A stretch of DNA of 64,000 bases from Nocardia bhagyanarayanae (GTDB lineage Bacteria > Actinomycetota > Actinomycetes > Mycobacteriales > Mycobacteriaceae): contig NZ_VFPG01000001.1 in NCBI RefSeq assembly GCF_006716565.1, positions 6,052,457 to 6,116,456 of the forward strand. Reading direction: 5' to 3'. Each line of letters begins with the position of its first letter. The stretch's first letter is position 1. The notes beneath the pieces are model-generated. The model was not told the DNA's origin. It did no database searches and saw only the letters and a program-made list of their open reading frames with translations. A program made the translations under genes and the position numbers. Below, in pieces: positions 1-9,518 of the stretch.

Positions 1-903
1 CCGCTTGCGGTCTTCCAAGAACCGCTGCGCGCCGCGCGCCCACAGATCCAGCTGGGTCCGGCCGACCACGGGACCGCGGAACTTCTCCGACCACCCCGCC
101 GAGGCCTGCTCGTTGAGGCTGCACACCGACGCGATGATGGTGCGCGGGTCGCGGTGCATCTGGATGATCAGCGCGTCCGGGTACACCTCGAAGATGGCGT
201 CCAACGCGAACAGGTGGCTCGGATTCTTCAGCACCCAGCGGCGATCCGCGTCCGGAAGGCCGATCAGTTGCAGGTTGCGGCGGTGCCTGCGGTAGGCGTC
301 GGTCCAGTCGCGGCCCGCCAGCCATTCCGAATATCCCGGCAGATAGGCGAGGCATTCGTAGGACACCGACATCGCCGACTGCCGCAGCAGCTGCCAGCAC
401 TCCTCCACCTGATCGGCCGAGATGTGGTGCACGCCCATGAATTCCGGATGCTCCACGTGGTGCTTCTCGAAGGCCGCCTCGATGCGCTGATACACCGGAT
501 TGCCGGCCCAGGTCTCGCGCGGCGGGCGCGGCTGGGGCATCTCGGTGAGCCACATCTCCAGGCCCTGGTGCGCGGGGTCGGCGTTGAGCAGCCGGTGCAC
601 GGCCGTGGTGCCCGAGCGCGGCAGACCCGTGACGAAGACGGGCCGTTCGATCGCCACGTCCGCGTGTTCGGGGTGGCGTTGCCAGGCGTTCTCGCTGAGC
701 AGCCTGGCGATCAGCGCGCCGCGCAGGAAGGCGCGATTGACCTTGTTGCCGAACGACGTCAGCTCCGCGTCCTTGGCATAGGACTCCAGAAGTACTTGCA
801 GCCCTTCGCGATAGCCGTCGTCGCCGAAGTCGTCGAGGCCGACCACCTTGGTCGCCGAGGCGTGCAGATCCTCGACGGTGCCGATGTCGTCCCTGCCGAT
901 CAT
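1..903 (-). CDS. Sulfotransferase family protein, C-terminus beyond the window edge
   Basis: Predicted cytoplasmic PAPS-dependent sulfotransferase of the Stf3/Rv3529c type. The ATG is at 903 and the frame is open to base 1, giving 301 visible codons, so the C-terminus is missing. Residues 91-100 read VTGLPRSGTT, the 5'-phosphosulfate-binding loop of the family; a later RDPRTIIASV stretch fits the 3'-phosphate-binding segment. An SDR gene lies 17 bp upstream on the same strand, followed by a DUF1214-like gene. That order matches M. tuberculosis Rv3531c-Rv3530c-Rv3529c, which I recall as part of the KstR cholesterol regulon. The donor PAPS would come from cysDNC nearby. The acceptor is unknown; a sterol or lipid is only an inference. 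Confidence 0.85.
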   Translation of the reverse strand, partial: MIGRDDIGTVEDLHASATKVVGLDDFGDDGYREGLQVLLESYAKDAELTSFGNKVNRAFLRGALIARLLSENAWQRHPEHADVAIERPVFVTGLPRSGTTAVHRLLNADPAHQGLEMWLTEMPQPRPPRETWAGNPVYQRIEAAFEKHHVEHPEFMGVHHISADQVEECWQLLRQSAMSVSYECLAYLPGYSEWLAGRDWTDAYRRHRRNLQLIGLPDADRRWVLKNPSHLFALDAIFEVYPDALIIQMHRDPRTIIASVCSLNEQASAGWSEKFRGPVVGRTQLDLWARGAQRFLEDRKR

Positions 904-920
904 GCTCTGCTCTCTCCTCA

Positions 921-1697
921 TCAGTGGTGGTACTCGCCGCCGTTGACGTCCAGACACGCGCCGGTGATCGCGCGCGCCAGCGGCGAGGCGAAGAAGACCA
1001 CGGCATCGGCGATCTCGTCGGGCTCGGGCAGCTTGCGCAGATCGATGGTCGAGGCGGTCTCGGCGTAGACCTCCTCCGGCGTGACCCCGCGCTGCTGGGC
1101 GAGGTAGTTGAAATACCACTTCAGGTTGTCGGCCCAGATGTAGCCCGGGGCGACGGAATTCACCCGAATTCCCTTGGGGCCCAGCTCGGTCGCCAGGCTC
1201 TGGGCCAGCGCGAGCAGGCTGGATTTGGCCATCTTGTACGGGCCGAAGGTGCGCCGGGAGTGGCGCAGCACCGCCGAATTGATCATCACCACCGAGCCTT
1301 TCGTCTCGGTGAGCGCGGGAACGAACAATCGCGTCAGGCGCAGCGCGGCGAGCACGTTCGTCTCGAAGCCCGCGCGGACCTGATCGAGATCCACGTCGGC
1401 CAGATCCGCCAGCGGCGGAATGGCGAAGGCGTTGTTCACCAGCGTGTCGACCCGGCCGAAGGCGCTCGACGCCGTCTCGACCAGATTGTTCACCGCCGCT
1501 TCGTCGTTGATGTCGGTGGGCACCACCACCGCGCGCCTGCCGATCTCGGCGATCTCCTTGGCGACCTCCGTCAGCCGCGATTCGGTGCGCGAGGCGAGCA
1601 CCAAGTCCGCGCCCGCCTTGGCCGCCTGCACCGCGATGGCCCTGCCGAGCCCCGGCCCCACACCCGAGACCACGACCACCTTGTCCTGCAACAACAT
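921..1697 (-). CDS. Short-chain dehydrogenase/reductase (Rv3530c-like)
   Basis: NAD(P)-dependent oxidoreductase of 258 aa, normal for a classical SDR. The Rossmann motif GVGPGLG lies near the N-terminus, NNAFAI replaces the usual NNAG region, and the catalytic set is Ser in MINSAV plus YKMAK. The ATG at 1697 follows the strict start MLLQDKVVVVSG and overlaps the TGA of the upstream DUF1214-like gene (ATGA), so the two are translationally coupled. It sits in the middle of the sulfotransferase operon behind a KstR-type box. A sterol or fatty-alcohol substrate is inferred from context only. Confidence 0.88.
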   Translation of the reverse strand: MLLQDKVVVVSGVGPGLGRAIAVQAAKAGADLVLASRTESRLTEVAKEIAEIGRRAVVVPTDINDEAAVNNLVETASSAFGRVDTLVNNAFAIPPLADLADVDLDQVRAGFETNVLAALRLTRLFVPALTETKGSVVMINSAVLRHSRRTFGPYKMAKSSLLALAQSLATELGPKGIRVNSVAPGYIWADNLKWYFNYLAQQRGVTPEEVYAETASTIDLRKLPEPDEIADAVVFFASPLARAITGACLDVNGGEYHH

Positions 1698-2902
1698 CAG
1701 CCGAGCATCCTCTCCGCGACGGCCACCTGACGGGCCGCGATCCGTGCCTTCCATTCCTCGGGCGTCACCCGCGCTTGCTCGTAATACGGCAACCGCGTGG
1801 ACAATTCGTCGAACTCCACGATCTCCACGGCCGGACCGTCCTCGGGTTTGAGATCCCGGGAGAGCCGCTGCCAGCGGAACTGGAGATAGCCCCTGGCGTG
1901 CCCGGTGCGCTCGATCCAGTTGGCCAGCCCGGGGTCGCGCTCGCTGACCACCAGCCGGATCATCCCGTCCGGATCGACGCGCGCCTGGTCGGCGGTGAGG
2001 CTGGTCTGGTGGTTGATGTAGTCCAGCGACAGGTACCACATGCTGCCCAGCTGGAAGCCCTGGTAGGGCGCGTCCGACTTGGGGACCGTGATGATCATGA
2101 CCTGGTCGTCGGCGAGTTCGTAGTGACCCGCCGAGGAGAACTGGGTGGTCAGTCCGCCCGGCGTCGATCTCGGTTCGGTCATCGTGTTCACCGGCAGGTT
2201 CAGGTAGAACCACTCCGGGAAGGCCAGGAACGTCTTCAGCCGCGACAGCAGCATCTTGCCCGCGATCCCGTAACGCTTGGTCAGCACATCCTTGGTCAGC
2301 GGCGGCGGCGCGGAGCCGATGGTGTCGACGCGCTGGATGCGCAAGGTGCCCGGCTTCTCGGTGGACCAGTCGCTGAACACCTCGCGGACCACCAGCATCG
2401 CCGAGTCGGGCGCGAGGTGCACATAGCCGGGGCCTGCCTCGCCGGGGCCGAGCCGCAGTTGGTAGGTGCCGTCGGGGGCGAGGTCCAAGGCTCGGTCGTC
2501 GAAGGCGGTCTCGCTGTCGGGCACGTCCACCGGCGAATAGTTGCCGTTGAGCACCTGGAAGCTGAGGTCCCTCGTGGTGCCGCGGGTGCCGGTCACCAGG
2601 TATTCCGCGTCCGGCCGCAGGTAGGAGTGGAAGTACAGGGTGTCGGGGTTGTCCAGGCCCATCTTGGTGTACGGGCCGGTCGACTGGACGAAGAACGGAA
2701 AGTCCCGCTCGTAGGCCCATGCCATCTGCAAGGCCGCGCGAATGCTGCCCGCCAGGTAGTCGTAGCCCTCCACGAGATCCTGTTCGGTCCGGATGTGTGG
2801 CGCTTCGGTGATGATCTGCTCGGCGGCGGCGATCGCGTCCGCGAACGGTTGGGTCAGCAAGAGGCTCTCCCGGTGGTCCAAATATGTACCGCTCTGGTAC
2901 AT
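1697..2902 (-). CDS. DUF1214-type protein (Rv3531c-like), first gene of a sterol-regulon-like operon
   Basis: A 401-aa soluble-looking protein with no signal peptide or membrane segment. The central part (GTRGTTRDLSFQVLNGNYSP, then YQLRLGPGEAGPGYVHL, then a C-terminal LDYINHQTSL / GYLQFRW region) resembles DUF1214/DUF1254 proteins, whose biochemical role is not established. Gene order with the SDR and sulfotransferase matches Rv3531c-Rv3529c. The ATG at 2902 is embedded in an inverted repeat (ATGTACC-N5-GGTACAT, 2884-2902), so the start codon is in a symmetric element. The KstR-type box at 2920-2933 is 17 bp upstream. Confidence 0.75.
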   Translation of the reverse strand: MYQSGTYLDHRESLLLTQPFADAIAAAEQIITEAPHIRTEQDLVEGYDYLAGSIRAALQMAWAYERDFPFFVQSTGPYTKMGLDNPDTLYFHSYLRPDAEYLVTGTRGTTRDLSFQVLNGNYSPVDVPDSETAFDDRALDLAPDGTYQLRLGPGEAGPGYVHLAPDSAMLVVREVFSDWSTEKPGTLRIQRVDTIGSAPPPLTKDVLTKRYGIAGKMLLSRLKTFLAFPEWFYLNLPVNTMTEPRSTPGGLTTQFSSAGHYELADDQVMIITVPKSDAPYQGFQLGSMWYLSLDYINHQTSLTADQARVDPDGMIRLVVSERDPGLANWIERTGHARGYLQFRWQRLSRDLKPEDGPAVEIVEFDELSTRLPYYEQARVTPEEWKARIAARQVAVAERMLG

Positions 2903-2919
2903 TTCGATACGAGCCAGAT

Positions 2920-2933
2920 TAGAACGTGTTCTA
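2920..2933. promoter_or_regulatory. KstR-type operator in the divergent promoter region
   Basis: TAGAACGTGTTCTA fits the mycobacterial KstR consensus TNNAACNNGTTNNA at every fixed position, with 6-bp arms around a 2-bp centre. It lies between the divergent DUF1214-like and IclR starts and abuts the AGGAG of the IclR gene, so a bound repressor could block both directions. KstR is the TetR-family repressor of cholesterol catabolism that responds to sterol-CoA intermediates. Binding is inferred from the match alone. Confidence 0.75.
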
Positions 2934-2943
2934 GGAGTTGTCC

Positions 2944-3864
2944 ATGGTCGCGCGCCGATCCGCCCCCACCCAACGGGTGGTCCAGCTGCTGGATTTCCTC
3001 GTCGAGCAGCGCGGCAAGCGCTTCGGACTCTCCGAGCTGGCCCGCGAGCTGGACATGGCCAAGCCCACCTGCCTGGGCATTCTCACCGAGCTGACCGCGG
3101 GCGGCTACCTGGTGCGCGACCCGCACACGCACGTGTACGGCCTCGGACCCGCGCTGATCGCGGCCGGTCGGGTCGCCCAGGACGGCTTCGCGATCTCCGC
3201 TATCGCGCGCGGTGAGCTGGCCGAACTCAGCGCCAAGTACCGCACGACCTGCACCGCGTCGGCCGTCGTCGGGGACCGGATCTCGGTACTGGAGAGCACG
3301 GGCCCCGGGATGGTGAAGATGGGCGCGTCGTACCACTTCGCGCCGCCCGTCGGCCTGATGTACGTGCTATGGGACACCGACGCCGCGTTCGACGCGTGGC
3401 TGGCCACCCCGCCGACCGTCCCGCTCCAGCAGGACGAGGCGCGGTTGCGCCAGGTGGTCGCCGAATGCCGGGAGCGCGGCTACCTGGTCGAGAGCCTCAC
3501 CGCGGCGGGGCGGCGGCTGTACTCGCTGCTGGCCGGGGTCGCCGCCCGCGACCTGCCCGACGAGCTGCGCGAACTCGTCGGCGAGCTGGTCACCAGCCTC
3601 GGCGAGCGCGTGTACCTCGGGGCCGATCTACGGCCGCGCAAGGAACACCCGGTCAGCCTGCTCGCCGCGCCGACCTACGGCGGCGACGGCAGGCAGAACA
3701 TGGTGCTCACGATGTACGTCGGAGCGTCCATCACGGGGGCCGAGATCGCCCGTCGCGGAGCGGCTTTGGTCGCCGCGGCGGACGCGGTGACGAGCGCGTC
3801 GGGCGGTCGCAAACCCACCGAACACGGCACCGGCGAGCGAACCCCGACGCGATCGACCCGTTGA
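2944..3864 (+). CDS. IclR-family transcriptional regulator
   Basis: A 306-aa regulator of IclR length. An N-terminal winged helix (QRVVQLLDFLVEQ, then LSELARELDMAKPTCLGILTELTAGGYL, about residues 10-60) is followed by an effector-binding domain (ISVLESTGPG, GASYHFAPPVGLMYVLW). The ATG at 2944 is chosen because AGGAG at 2933-2937 sits 6 bases ahead of it; a TTG at 2938 would have no spacing. The last 20 or so residues are a basic, disordered tail. It diverges from the sterol-type operon and shares its KstR-like box. Its effector is not evident. Confidence 0.88.
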   Translation: MVARRSAPTQRVVQLLDFLVEQRGKRFGLSELARELDMAKPTCLGILTELTAGGYLVRDPHTHVYGLGPALIAAGRVAQDGFAISAIARGELAELSAKYRTTCTASAVVGDRISVLESTGPGMVKMGASYHFAPPVGLMYVLWDTDAAFDAWLATPPTVPLQQDEARLRQVVAECRERGYLVESLTAAGRRLYSLLAGVAARDLPDELRELVGELVTSLGERVYLGADLRPRKEHPVSLLAAPTYGGDGRQNMVLTMYVGASITGAEIARRGAALVAAADAVTSASGGRKPTEHGTGERTPTRSTR

Positions 3865-3872
3865 CCGCGCAC

Positions 3873-3886
3873 CGAAACGTGTTCTA
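3873..3886. promoter_or_regulatory. Near-consensus KstR-like box upstream of cysD
   Basis: CGAAACGTGTTCTA fits TNNAACNNGTTNNA except for the first base. The 12 bases AACGTGTTCTAG are identical to the strong box at 2920-2933, some 950 bp away. It ends 10 bases before the GTG start of cysD and lies in the only gap between the IclR gene and the sulfate-activation operon. It could be an operator, or a decayed copy. Confidence 0.45.
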
Positions 3887-3896
3887 GTTTTGGGGC

Positions 3897-4829
3897 GTGA
3901 GCCAGTACGCGAAGTCGACGGCGAGCACCTACGAGCTGCCCCATCTGGACGTGCTCGAGGCCGAGTCGGCACACATATTCCGTGAAGTGGCAGCCACCTT
4001 CGAACGCCCGGTGCTGCTCTTCTCCGGCGGCAAGGATTCGGTGGTGATGCTGCATCTGGCGGCCAAGGCCTTCTGGCCGGCGCCGCTGCCGTTCCCGGTG
4101 CTGCACATCGACACCGGGCACAACTTCGACGAGGTCATCGAGTTCCGCGACCGCACCGTCGAGCGCCTCGGGCTGCGGCTGATCGTCGGCCGGGTGCAGG
4201 ACGACATCGACGCGGGCCGGGTCGTGGAGGACACCGGTCCGCGCGCCTCGCGCAACCGGCTACAGACCGGCACCCTGCTGCGTAGCATCCGCGAGGGTCG
4301 CTTCGACGCGGTCTTCGGCGGCGCCCGCCGCGACGAGGAGAAGGCCCGCGCCAAGGAGCGGGTCTTCAGCTTCCGCGACGAGTACGGCCAGTGGGACCCG
4401 CGCGCCCAGCGCCCCGAGCTGTGGAATCTGTACAACGGCAGGCACCGGCCCGGCGAACACATCCGGGTGTTCCCGCTCTCGAACTGGACCGAGCTCGACA
4501 TCTGGAGCTACATCGCCGCCGAGCGGATCGAATTGCCTTCGCTGTACTACGCGCACCGCCGCCCCGTCGTGCAGCGCGACGGAATGCTGTTGGCGCACAC
4601 CAGGTTCCTGCGCCTGCTCGATGGCGAACAGCCCTACGAGACGACCGTGCGCTTCCGCACCGTCGGCGACGCGACGTGCACCGGATGCGTGGAATCCACC
4701 GCCGCGACCCCCGCGGAGGTGGTCACCGAGGTCGCCGCCGCACGGGTCACCGAACGCGGCGCCACCCGCGCCGACGACCGCATCTCCGAGGCGGGCATGG
4801 AAGATCGCAAACGAGAAGGGTACTTCTGA
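3897..4829 (+). CDS. cysD: Sulfate adenylyltransferase subunit 2
   Basis: Catalytic subunit of ATP sulfurylase, which makes adenosine 5'-phosphosulfate (APS) from ATP and sulfate with energy from the CysN GTPase. The 310-aa length is normal. The PP-loop SGGKDS is at residues 43-48, followed by the family segments [30 protein letters not shown] and [15 protein letters not shown]. The GTG at 3897 has only a weak purine tract before it. The stop overlaps the cysNC start (TGATG), typical of the coupled pair. A KstR-like box lies just upstream. Confidence 0.97.
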   Translation: MSQYAKSTASTYELPHLDVLEAESAHIFREVAATFERPVLLFSGGKDSVVMLHLAAKAFWPAPLPFPVLHIDTGHNFDEVIEFRDRTVERLGLRLIVGRVQDDIDAGRVVEDTGPRASRNRLQTGTLLRSIREGRFDAVFGGARRDEEKARAKERVFSFRDEYGQWDPRAQRPELWNLYNGRHRPGEHIRVFPLSNWTELDIWSYIAAERIELPSLYYAHRRPVVQRDGMLLAHTRFLRLLDGEQPYETTVRFRTVGDATCTGCVESTAATPAEVVTEVAAARVTERGATRADDRISEAGMEDRKREGYF

Positions 4830-6664
4830 TGGCCACCACCCTGCTGCGTCTCGCCACCGCGGGCAGCGTCGACGACGGCAAGTCGACCCTGATCGGCCGT
4901 CTGCTCTACGACTCGAAAACGATCTTCACCGATCAGCTCGCCGCCGTGGAGCGCACCAGCCGCGAGCGCGGCGACGAGTACCCGGACCTGGCGCTGCTCA
5001 CCGACGGTCTGCGGGCGGAGCGCGAACAGGGCATCACCATCGACGTGGCGCACCGCTATTTCGCCACGCCGCGGCGCAAGTTCATCATCGCCGACACCCC
5101 GGGCCACATCCAGTACACCCGCAACATGGTGACCGGCGCGTCCACCGCCGACGTCGCGCTCATCCTGGTCGACGCGCGCAAGGGCGTCGTCGAGCAGACC
5201 CGCCGCCACGCCTTCCTCGCCAGCCTGCTCGGTATCCCGCACCTGGTGCTGTGCGTCAACAAGATGGATCTGGTCGGCTGGTCCCAGGATCGCTTCACCG
5301 AGATCCGCGAGGAATTCGCGGGTTTCGCCACCAAGCTCGAGGTCGCCGACCTGTCCTTCATCCCGGTCTCGGCGCTGCAGGGCGACAACATCGTGCACCG
5401 CGGCGCGAGCATGCCGTGGTACGAGGGCACTCCCCTGCTGCATCACCTCGAGGACCTGTACATCGCCTCCGACCGCAACCTCATCGACGCGCGCTTCCCC
5501 GTGCAGTACGTGACCCGCAACCACGCCCAGGATTTCCGCGGGTACGCGGGCACCGTGGCGGGCGGTGTGTTCAAGCCGGGCGACGAAGTGGCCGTCCTGC
5601 CTTCGGGTTTCACCACCACGGTCGCGGCGATCTGGGGTCCCGGCGGCGTCGCGGTGGCCGAAGCCTTTCCGCCGCAGGCGGTCACCATGCAGCTCGCCGA
5701 CGAGATCGACATCTCGCGCGGCGATCTGATCTGCCGCCCGGCCAATCGCCCGCAGGTGGGCCGCGACATCGACGCCATGGTGTGCTGGTTCGCCGAGGAC
5801 TCCGCGCTGACCCCCGGCGCCACGTACACGGTCCGCCACACCACCCGCGCCGCGACCGCCGAGGTCCGCAGCCTGGACTACCGGCTCGACGTCAACACCC
5901 TGCACCGCGACGAAAACGCGGAATCCTTGTCGCTCAACGAAATAGGACGCATTCAGCTGCGCACCCGCCAGCCGCTGCTTTTCGATCCCTACCGCCGCAA
6001 CCGGTCCACCGGCAGCTTCGTCCTGGTGGACGAGGCGACGAACAACACGGTCGCCGCGGGCATGATCACCGGCGCCACGCTGCCCGCCTCGCGGGTGGTC
6101 TGGCACTCGACCGCGGTGGGTCGCGACGAACGCGCCACGCGCGGCGCGACGGTCTGGCTGACGGGGCTGTCCGGATCCGGAAAGTCCACGGTCGCCGTCG
6201 AATTGGAGCGGCGACTGGTGGCTTCGGGGCGTCCCGCCTTCCTGCTGGACGGCGACAACCTGCGCCACGGCCTGAACGCCGATCTGGGCTTCTCCGCCGA
6301 GGACCGGGTCGAGAACATCCGCCGCGTCGGCGAGGTGGCCAGGTTGTTCGCCGAAGCCGGTGTGGTGGCGGTGGTTTCGCTGATCAGCCCGTATCGCGCC
6401 GACCGCGACCGAGTGCGCGCCGCGCACGAGTCGGCGGGGATCCCGTTCGTCGAGGTGTTCGTCGACACCCCGCTGGAGATCTGCGAGGCGCGCGATCCGA
6501 AGGGGATGTACGCCAAGGCGCGGGCGGGTGAGATCCGCGGCTTCACCGGCATCGACGACCCGTACGAGGCGCCCACCGCGCCGGATCTGGCGTTGCGTCC
6601 CGCCGACGGCGACCCGGCCGCGATGGCCGCGACCGTACTCGCGCTGCTGGACAACCTGGACTGA
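4829..6664 (+). CDS. cysNC: Bifunctional sulfate adenylyltransferase GTPase / adenylylsulfate kinase
   Basis: A 611-aa fusion of the CysN GTPase, which drives APS synthesis, and the CysC kinase, which phosphorylates APS to PAPS. This is the arrangement known from M. tuberculosis. The CysN G1 motif GSVDDGKS is at residues 12-19, DTPGH and NKMD follow, and elongation-factor-like barrels fill the middle. CysC starts near residue 435 with P-loop GLSGSGKST (about 446) and [13 protein letters not shown]. The ATG at 4829 overlaps the cysD stop; cysQ follows after 2 bases. PAPS serves sulfotransferases such as the one at the left edge. Confidence 0.97.
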   Translation: MATTLLRLATAGSVDDGKSTLIGRLLYDSKTIFTDQLAAVERTSRERGDEYPDLALLTDGLRAEREQGITIDVAHRYFATPRRKFIIADTPGHIQYTRNMVTGASTADVALILVDARKGVVEQTRRHAFLASLLGIPHLVLCVNKMDLVGWSQDRFTEIREEFAGFATKLEVADLSFIPVSALQGDNIVHRGASMPWYEGTPLLHHLEDLYIASDRNLIDARFPVQYVTRNHAQDFRGYAGTVAGGVFKPGDEVAVLPSGFTTTVAAIWGPGGVAVAEAFPPQAVTMQLADEIDISRGDLICRPANRPQVGRDIDAMVCWFAEDSALTPGATYTVRHTTRAATAEVRSLDYRLDVNTLHRDENAESLSLNEIGRIQLRTRQPLLFDPYRRNRSTGSFVLVDEATNNTVAAGMITGATLPASRVVWHSTAVGRDERATRGATVWLTGLSGSGKSTVAVELERRLVASGRPAFLLDGDNLRHGLNADLGFSAEDRVENIRRVGEVARLFAEAGVVAVVSLISPYRADRDRVRAAHESAGIPFVEVFVDTPLEICEARDPKGMYAKARAGEIRGFTGIDDPYEAPTAPDLALRPADGDPAAMAATVLALLDNLD

Positions 6665-6666
6665 CC

Positions 6667-7410
6667 ATGATCACCGATGCCCGTCTCGCCGCCGATCTCG
6701 CCGACCGCGCGGGAAGCCTGCTGAGCGCACTGCGCGAGGAAAACCTGCCCGATCTCGGGAAGCGCGGCGACGCGCTGTCCAACGACTTCCTGCTCACCGA
6801 ACTGGCCGCGGCTCGTCCCGGCGACGCGGTGCTCTCCGAGGAATCCGCGGACGACCCGCGCAGGCTCGCCGCCGACCGGGTATGGATCATCGATCCGCTC
6901 GACGGCACCCGCGAATACGCCATCCCCGGCCGCTCGGACTGGGCCGTGCACGTCGCGCTGTGGGAACGCGATCGCGGCATCACCGCCGCGGCGGTCGCGC
7001 AGCCCGCGCTGGGCATGGTCCACGTCAGTGACCAATCGAGTGCGAACGCCCCCGCCCGGGACGAGCCGCGGCTGCTGGTGAGCGACTCGCGACCGCCCTC
7101 GTGGGCGCGCGAGGTGGCCGACGCCGTCGGGGCGACGCTGGTCCCGATGGGTTCGGCGGGCGCCAAGGCCATGGCGGTGGTGCGCGGGGAGGCCGACGCC
7201 TACCTCCACGCGGGCGGCCAGTACGAATGGGATTCCGCCGCGCCCGTCGGCGTCGCGCTGGCCGCGGGGCTGCACGCCTCGCGCGTCGACGGCCGCCCGC
7301 TCGAGTACAACCGGCCCCGCCCCTATCTACCGGATCTGCTGATCTGCCGGGCGGCGTGGCGAACCCCATTGCTGGACGCTGTGGCGGCCGCGGCGGCCGG
7401 ATCCGGATAG
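6667..7410 (+). CDS. cysQ: 3'(2'),5'-bisphosphate nucleotidase
   Basis: Mg2+-dependent phosphatase that hydrolyses PAP or PAPS to AMP or APS, keeping sulfation and sulfate-reduction intermediates in balance. It is 247 aa, normal for CysQ of the inositol monophosphatase fold. The metal-binding motif DPLDGT is at residues 76-81, an upstream EES supplies the first acidic residues, and the C-terminal motif is WDSAAPVGVAL. It is the third gene of cysD-cysNC-cysQ, separated from cysNC by 2 bp. Confidence 0.93.
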   Translation: MITDARLAADLADRAGSLLSALREENLPDLGKRGDALSNDFLLTELAAARPGDAVLSEESADDPRRLAADRVWIIDPLDGTREYAIPGRSDWAVHVALWERDRGITAAAVAQPALGMVHVSDQSSANAPARDEPRLLVSDSRPPSWAREVADAVGATLVPMGSAGAKAMAVVRGEADAYLHAGGQYEWDSAAPVGVALAAGLHASRVDGRPLEYNRPRPYLPDLLICRAAWRTPLLDAVAAAAAGSG

Positions 7411-7493
7411 CCTCACCCATTCGCGACAAATTGGTAGTAACGTATCAAATACCCCGGGGCCGTTCCGCGCCCCGGCAGTGACGTCGCGAGAGG

Positions 7494-9296
7494 ATGGCCG
7501 TGCGCTCCAACCTGATCTCCCGCAGGGATCTCGACTTCCTGCTGTACGAATGGCTGCGGGTCGAGAAACTGACCGCACTCCCCCGCTTCGCGGAGCATTC
7601 CAGGGAGACCTTCGACGGCTTCCTCGACCTGTGCGAGGACGTCGCCACCAGGTATTTCGCGCCGCACAACAAGCGCAACGACAGCAACGAGCCGACCTTC
7701 GACGGGGAGCGGGTGACGATCATCCCCGAGGTGAAGGCGGCCGTCGAGGCGTTCACCAAGGCCAACCTCGTCGGCGCGGGAATGGACGAGGAGATCGGCG
7801 GGCTGCAACTGCCCGCCGCGGTGGAGGCCGCCGGGTTCAGCTGGTTCCAGGCCGCCAACGTCGGCACCGCCGGCTACCTGTTCCTCACCGTCGGCAACGC
7901 CAACCTCCTCGCCGCGCACGGTTCCGCGGAGCAGATCGAGCGCTTCGTGCGCCCCATGGTGGAGGGCAGGTTCACCGGAACCATGTGCCTGTCGGAGCCG
8001 CAGGCCGGGTCGTCGCTGGCCGACATCGTCACCCGCGCCGAGCCGCAGGACGACGGCACCTACCGGCTGTTCGGGTCGAAGATGTGGATCTCCGGCGGCG
8101 ATCACGAGCTCACCGAGAACATCGTGCACCTGGTGCTGGCCAAGATCCCGGGCGGTCCGGCGGGCACCAAGGGCATCTCGCTGTTCGTGGTGCCCAAGTT
8201 CCTGGTGCGCGAGGACGGCACGCTGGGCGAGCGCAACGACGTCGTGCTGGCGGGGCTCAACCACAAGATGGGCTACCGCGGCACCACCAACACGGTGCTC
8301 AACTTCGGCGAAGGCGGGCACACCCCCGGCGGCGCGGCGGGTGCGGTGGGTTACCTGGTCGGCGAGCCGCACCGCGGGCTGTCCTACATGTTCCACATGA
8401 TGAACGAGGCGCGGCTCGGCGTCGGCCTCGGCGCGACCGCGCTCGGCTACACCGGCTACCTGAAGTCCGTGGAGTACGCCAGGCAGCGGCAGCAGGGTCG
8501 CGCGGTGACCGCCAAGGATCCCGCCGCCCCGCAGATCCCGATCATCGAGCACGCCGACGTGAAGCGAATGCTCTTGGCGCAGAAGGCCTATGTCGAGGGC
8601 GCGCTGGCGCTGCTGCTCTACTGCAACCGGCTGGTCGACCTGCGCCGCACGGCCGCCGACGAGCAGGCCGCCCGCGAGCACACGCTGCTGCTGGAAATCC
8701 TGACCGGCGTCGCGAAGAGCTGGCCCTCGCAGTGGTGTCTGGAGGCCAACAACCTCGCCATCCAGGTGCACGGCGGCTACGGATACACCCGCGAGTACGA
8801 CGTGGAGCAGCACTACCGGGACAACCGCCTCAACCCGATCCACGAGGGCACCCACGGCATCCAGGGCCTGGATCTGCTGGGCCGCAAGGTGACCCAGCAC
8901 GAGGGCGCCTCGCTGCGCCTGCTCGGCGAACGCATCGCGGCGACCATCGAGGCGGCCACCGAGAAGGGCGGTGACGCCGAGGAATTCGCGGTGGAGCTCG
9001 ACTCGTCCTGGCAGCGTCTGCTGCTCGTCACCGCGGGCATGTTCGCCGCGGGCGACCCGGCCGCGGCGATGGCGAACTCGACCATCTACCTGGAAGCGTT
9101 CGGCCACATCGTGGTCGCGTGGATCTGGCTCGAGCAGCTGGTGGCCGCGGCCGACCAGGAGGGCGACTTCTACGAAGGCAAGCGCGCCGCGGCCCGCTAC
9201 TTCTTCCGCTACGAGCTGCCCAAGACCGGTCCGCAGCTGGACCTGCTCGACGCGCTGGACCGCACCACGCTGGAAATGCGCGACGACTGGCTCTGA
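7494..9296 (+). CDS. Acyl-CoA dehydrogenase, large (about 600 aa) class
   Basis: FAD-dependent dehydrogenase forming trans-2-enoyl-CoA. At 600 aa it belongs to the large class with an extra C-terminal domain, like mycobacterial FadE5. Visible are the FAD/substrate segment MCLSEPQAGSSLADI, GSKMWISGGDH, the arginine-containing MNEARLGVG, and HEGTHGIQGLDLLGRK, whose Glu near residue 451 is the expected base. The ATG at 7494 follows GAGAGG. The gene stands alone, 83 bp after cysQ and 222 bp before the next gene. Chain-length preference cannot be read from the sequence. Confidence 0.92.
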   Translation: MAVRSNLISRRDLDFLLYEWLRVEKLTALPRFAEHSRETFDGFLDLCEDVATRYFAPHNKRNDSNEPTFDGERVTIIPEVKAAVEAFTKANLVGAGMDEEIGGLQLPAAVEAAGFSWFQAANVGTAGYLFLTVGNANLLAAHGSAEQIERFVRPMVEGRFTGTMCLSEPQAGSSLADIVTRAEPQDDGTYRLFGSKMWISGGDHELTENIVHLVLAKIPGGPAGTKGISLFVVPKFLVREDGTLGERNDVVLAGLNHKMGYRGTTNTVLNFGEGGHTPGGAAGAVGYLVGEPHRGLSYMFHMMNEARLGVGLGATALGYTGYLKSVEYARQRQQGRAVTAKDPAAPQIPIIEHADVKRMLLAQKAYVEGALALLLYCNRLVDLRRTAADEQAAREHTLLLEILTGVAKSWPSQWCLEANNLAIQVHGGYGYTREYDVEQHYRDNRLNPIHEGTHGIQGLDLLGRKVTQHEGASLRLLGERIAATIEAATEKGGDAEEFAVELDSSWQRLLLVTAGMFAAGDPAAAMANSTIYLEAFGHIVVAWIWLEQLVAAADQEGDFYEGKRAAARYFFRYELPKTGPQLDLLDALDRTTLEMRDDWL

Positions 9297-9518
9297 GCAC
9301 GCTGAGATTCGGTCATTCGAATCTGCGTGATCGAAACCCGAGCCCGGGAAACAGAGTGGCGCAATAGCGGTTAGCCACCCTGTTTCCGCAGGTCGTCGCC
9401 CGTCCACGCTGGCGAAGAAACATCCCCTGATTCGCGCGGCGCGCGAGCTGGAATTCGAGCCCTCTTTTCGCGTCTATCGTCGCTATCCGTGCAGGTCAGC
9501 GAAAGAGAGGCGGAACGG

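Noticed and set aside
921..2720. A possible fusion of the SDR with an N-terminal extension
   Set aside because: The extension is the DUF1214-like gene read in the wrong frame; the ATGA overlap at 1697 marks the real start.
3865..3896. SAM or other riboswitch before cysD
   Set aside because: The gap is only 32 bp, too short for a leader RNA; only the KstR-like box is there.
4634..6427. Long minus-strand frame opposite cysNC
   Set aside because: cysNC on the plus strand has complete GTPase and kinase motifs; the opposite frame has none.
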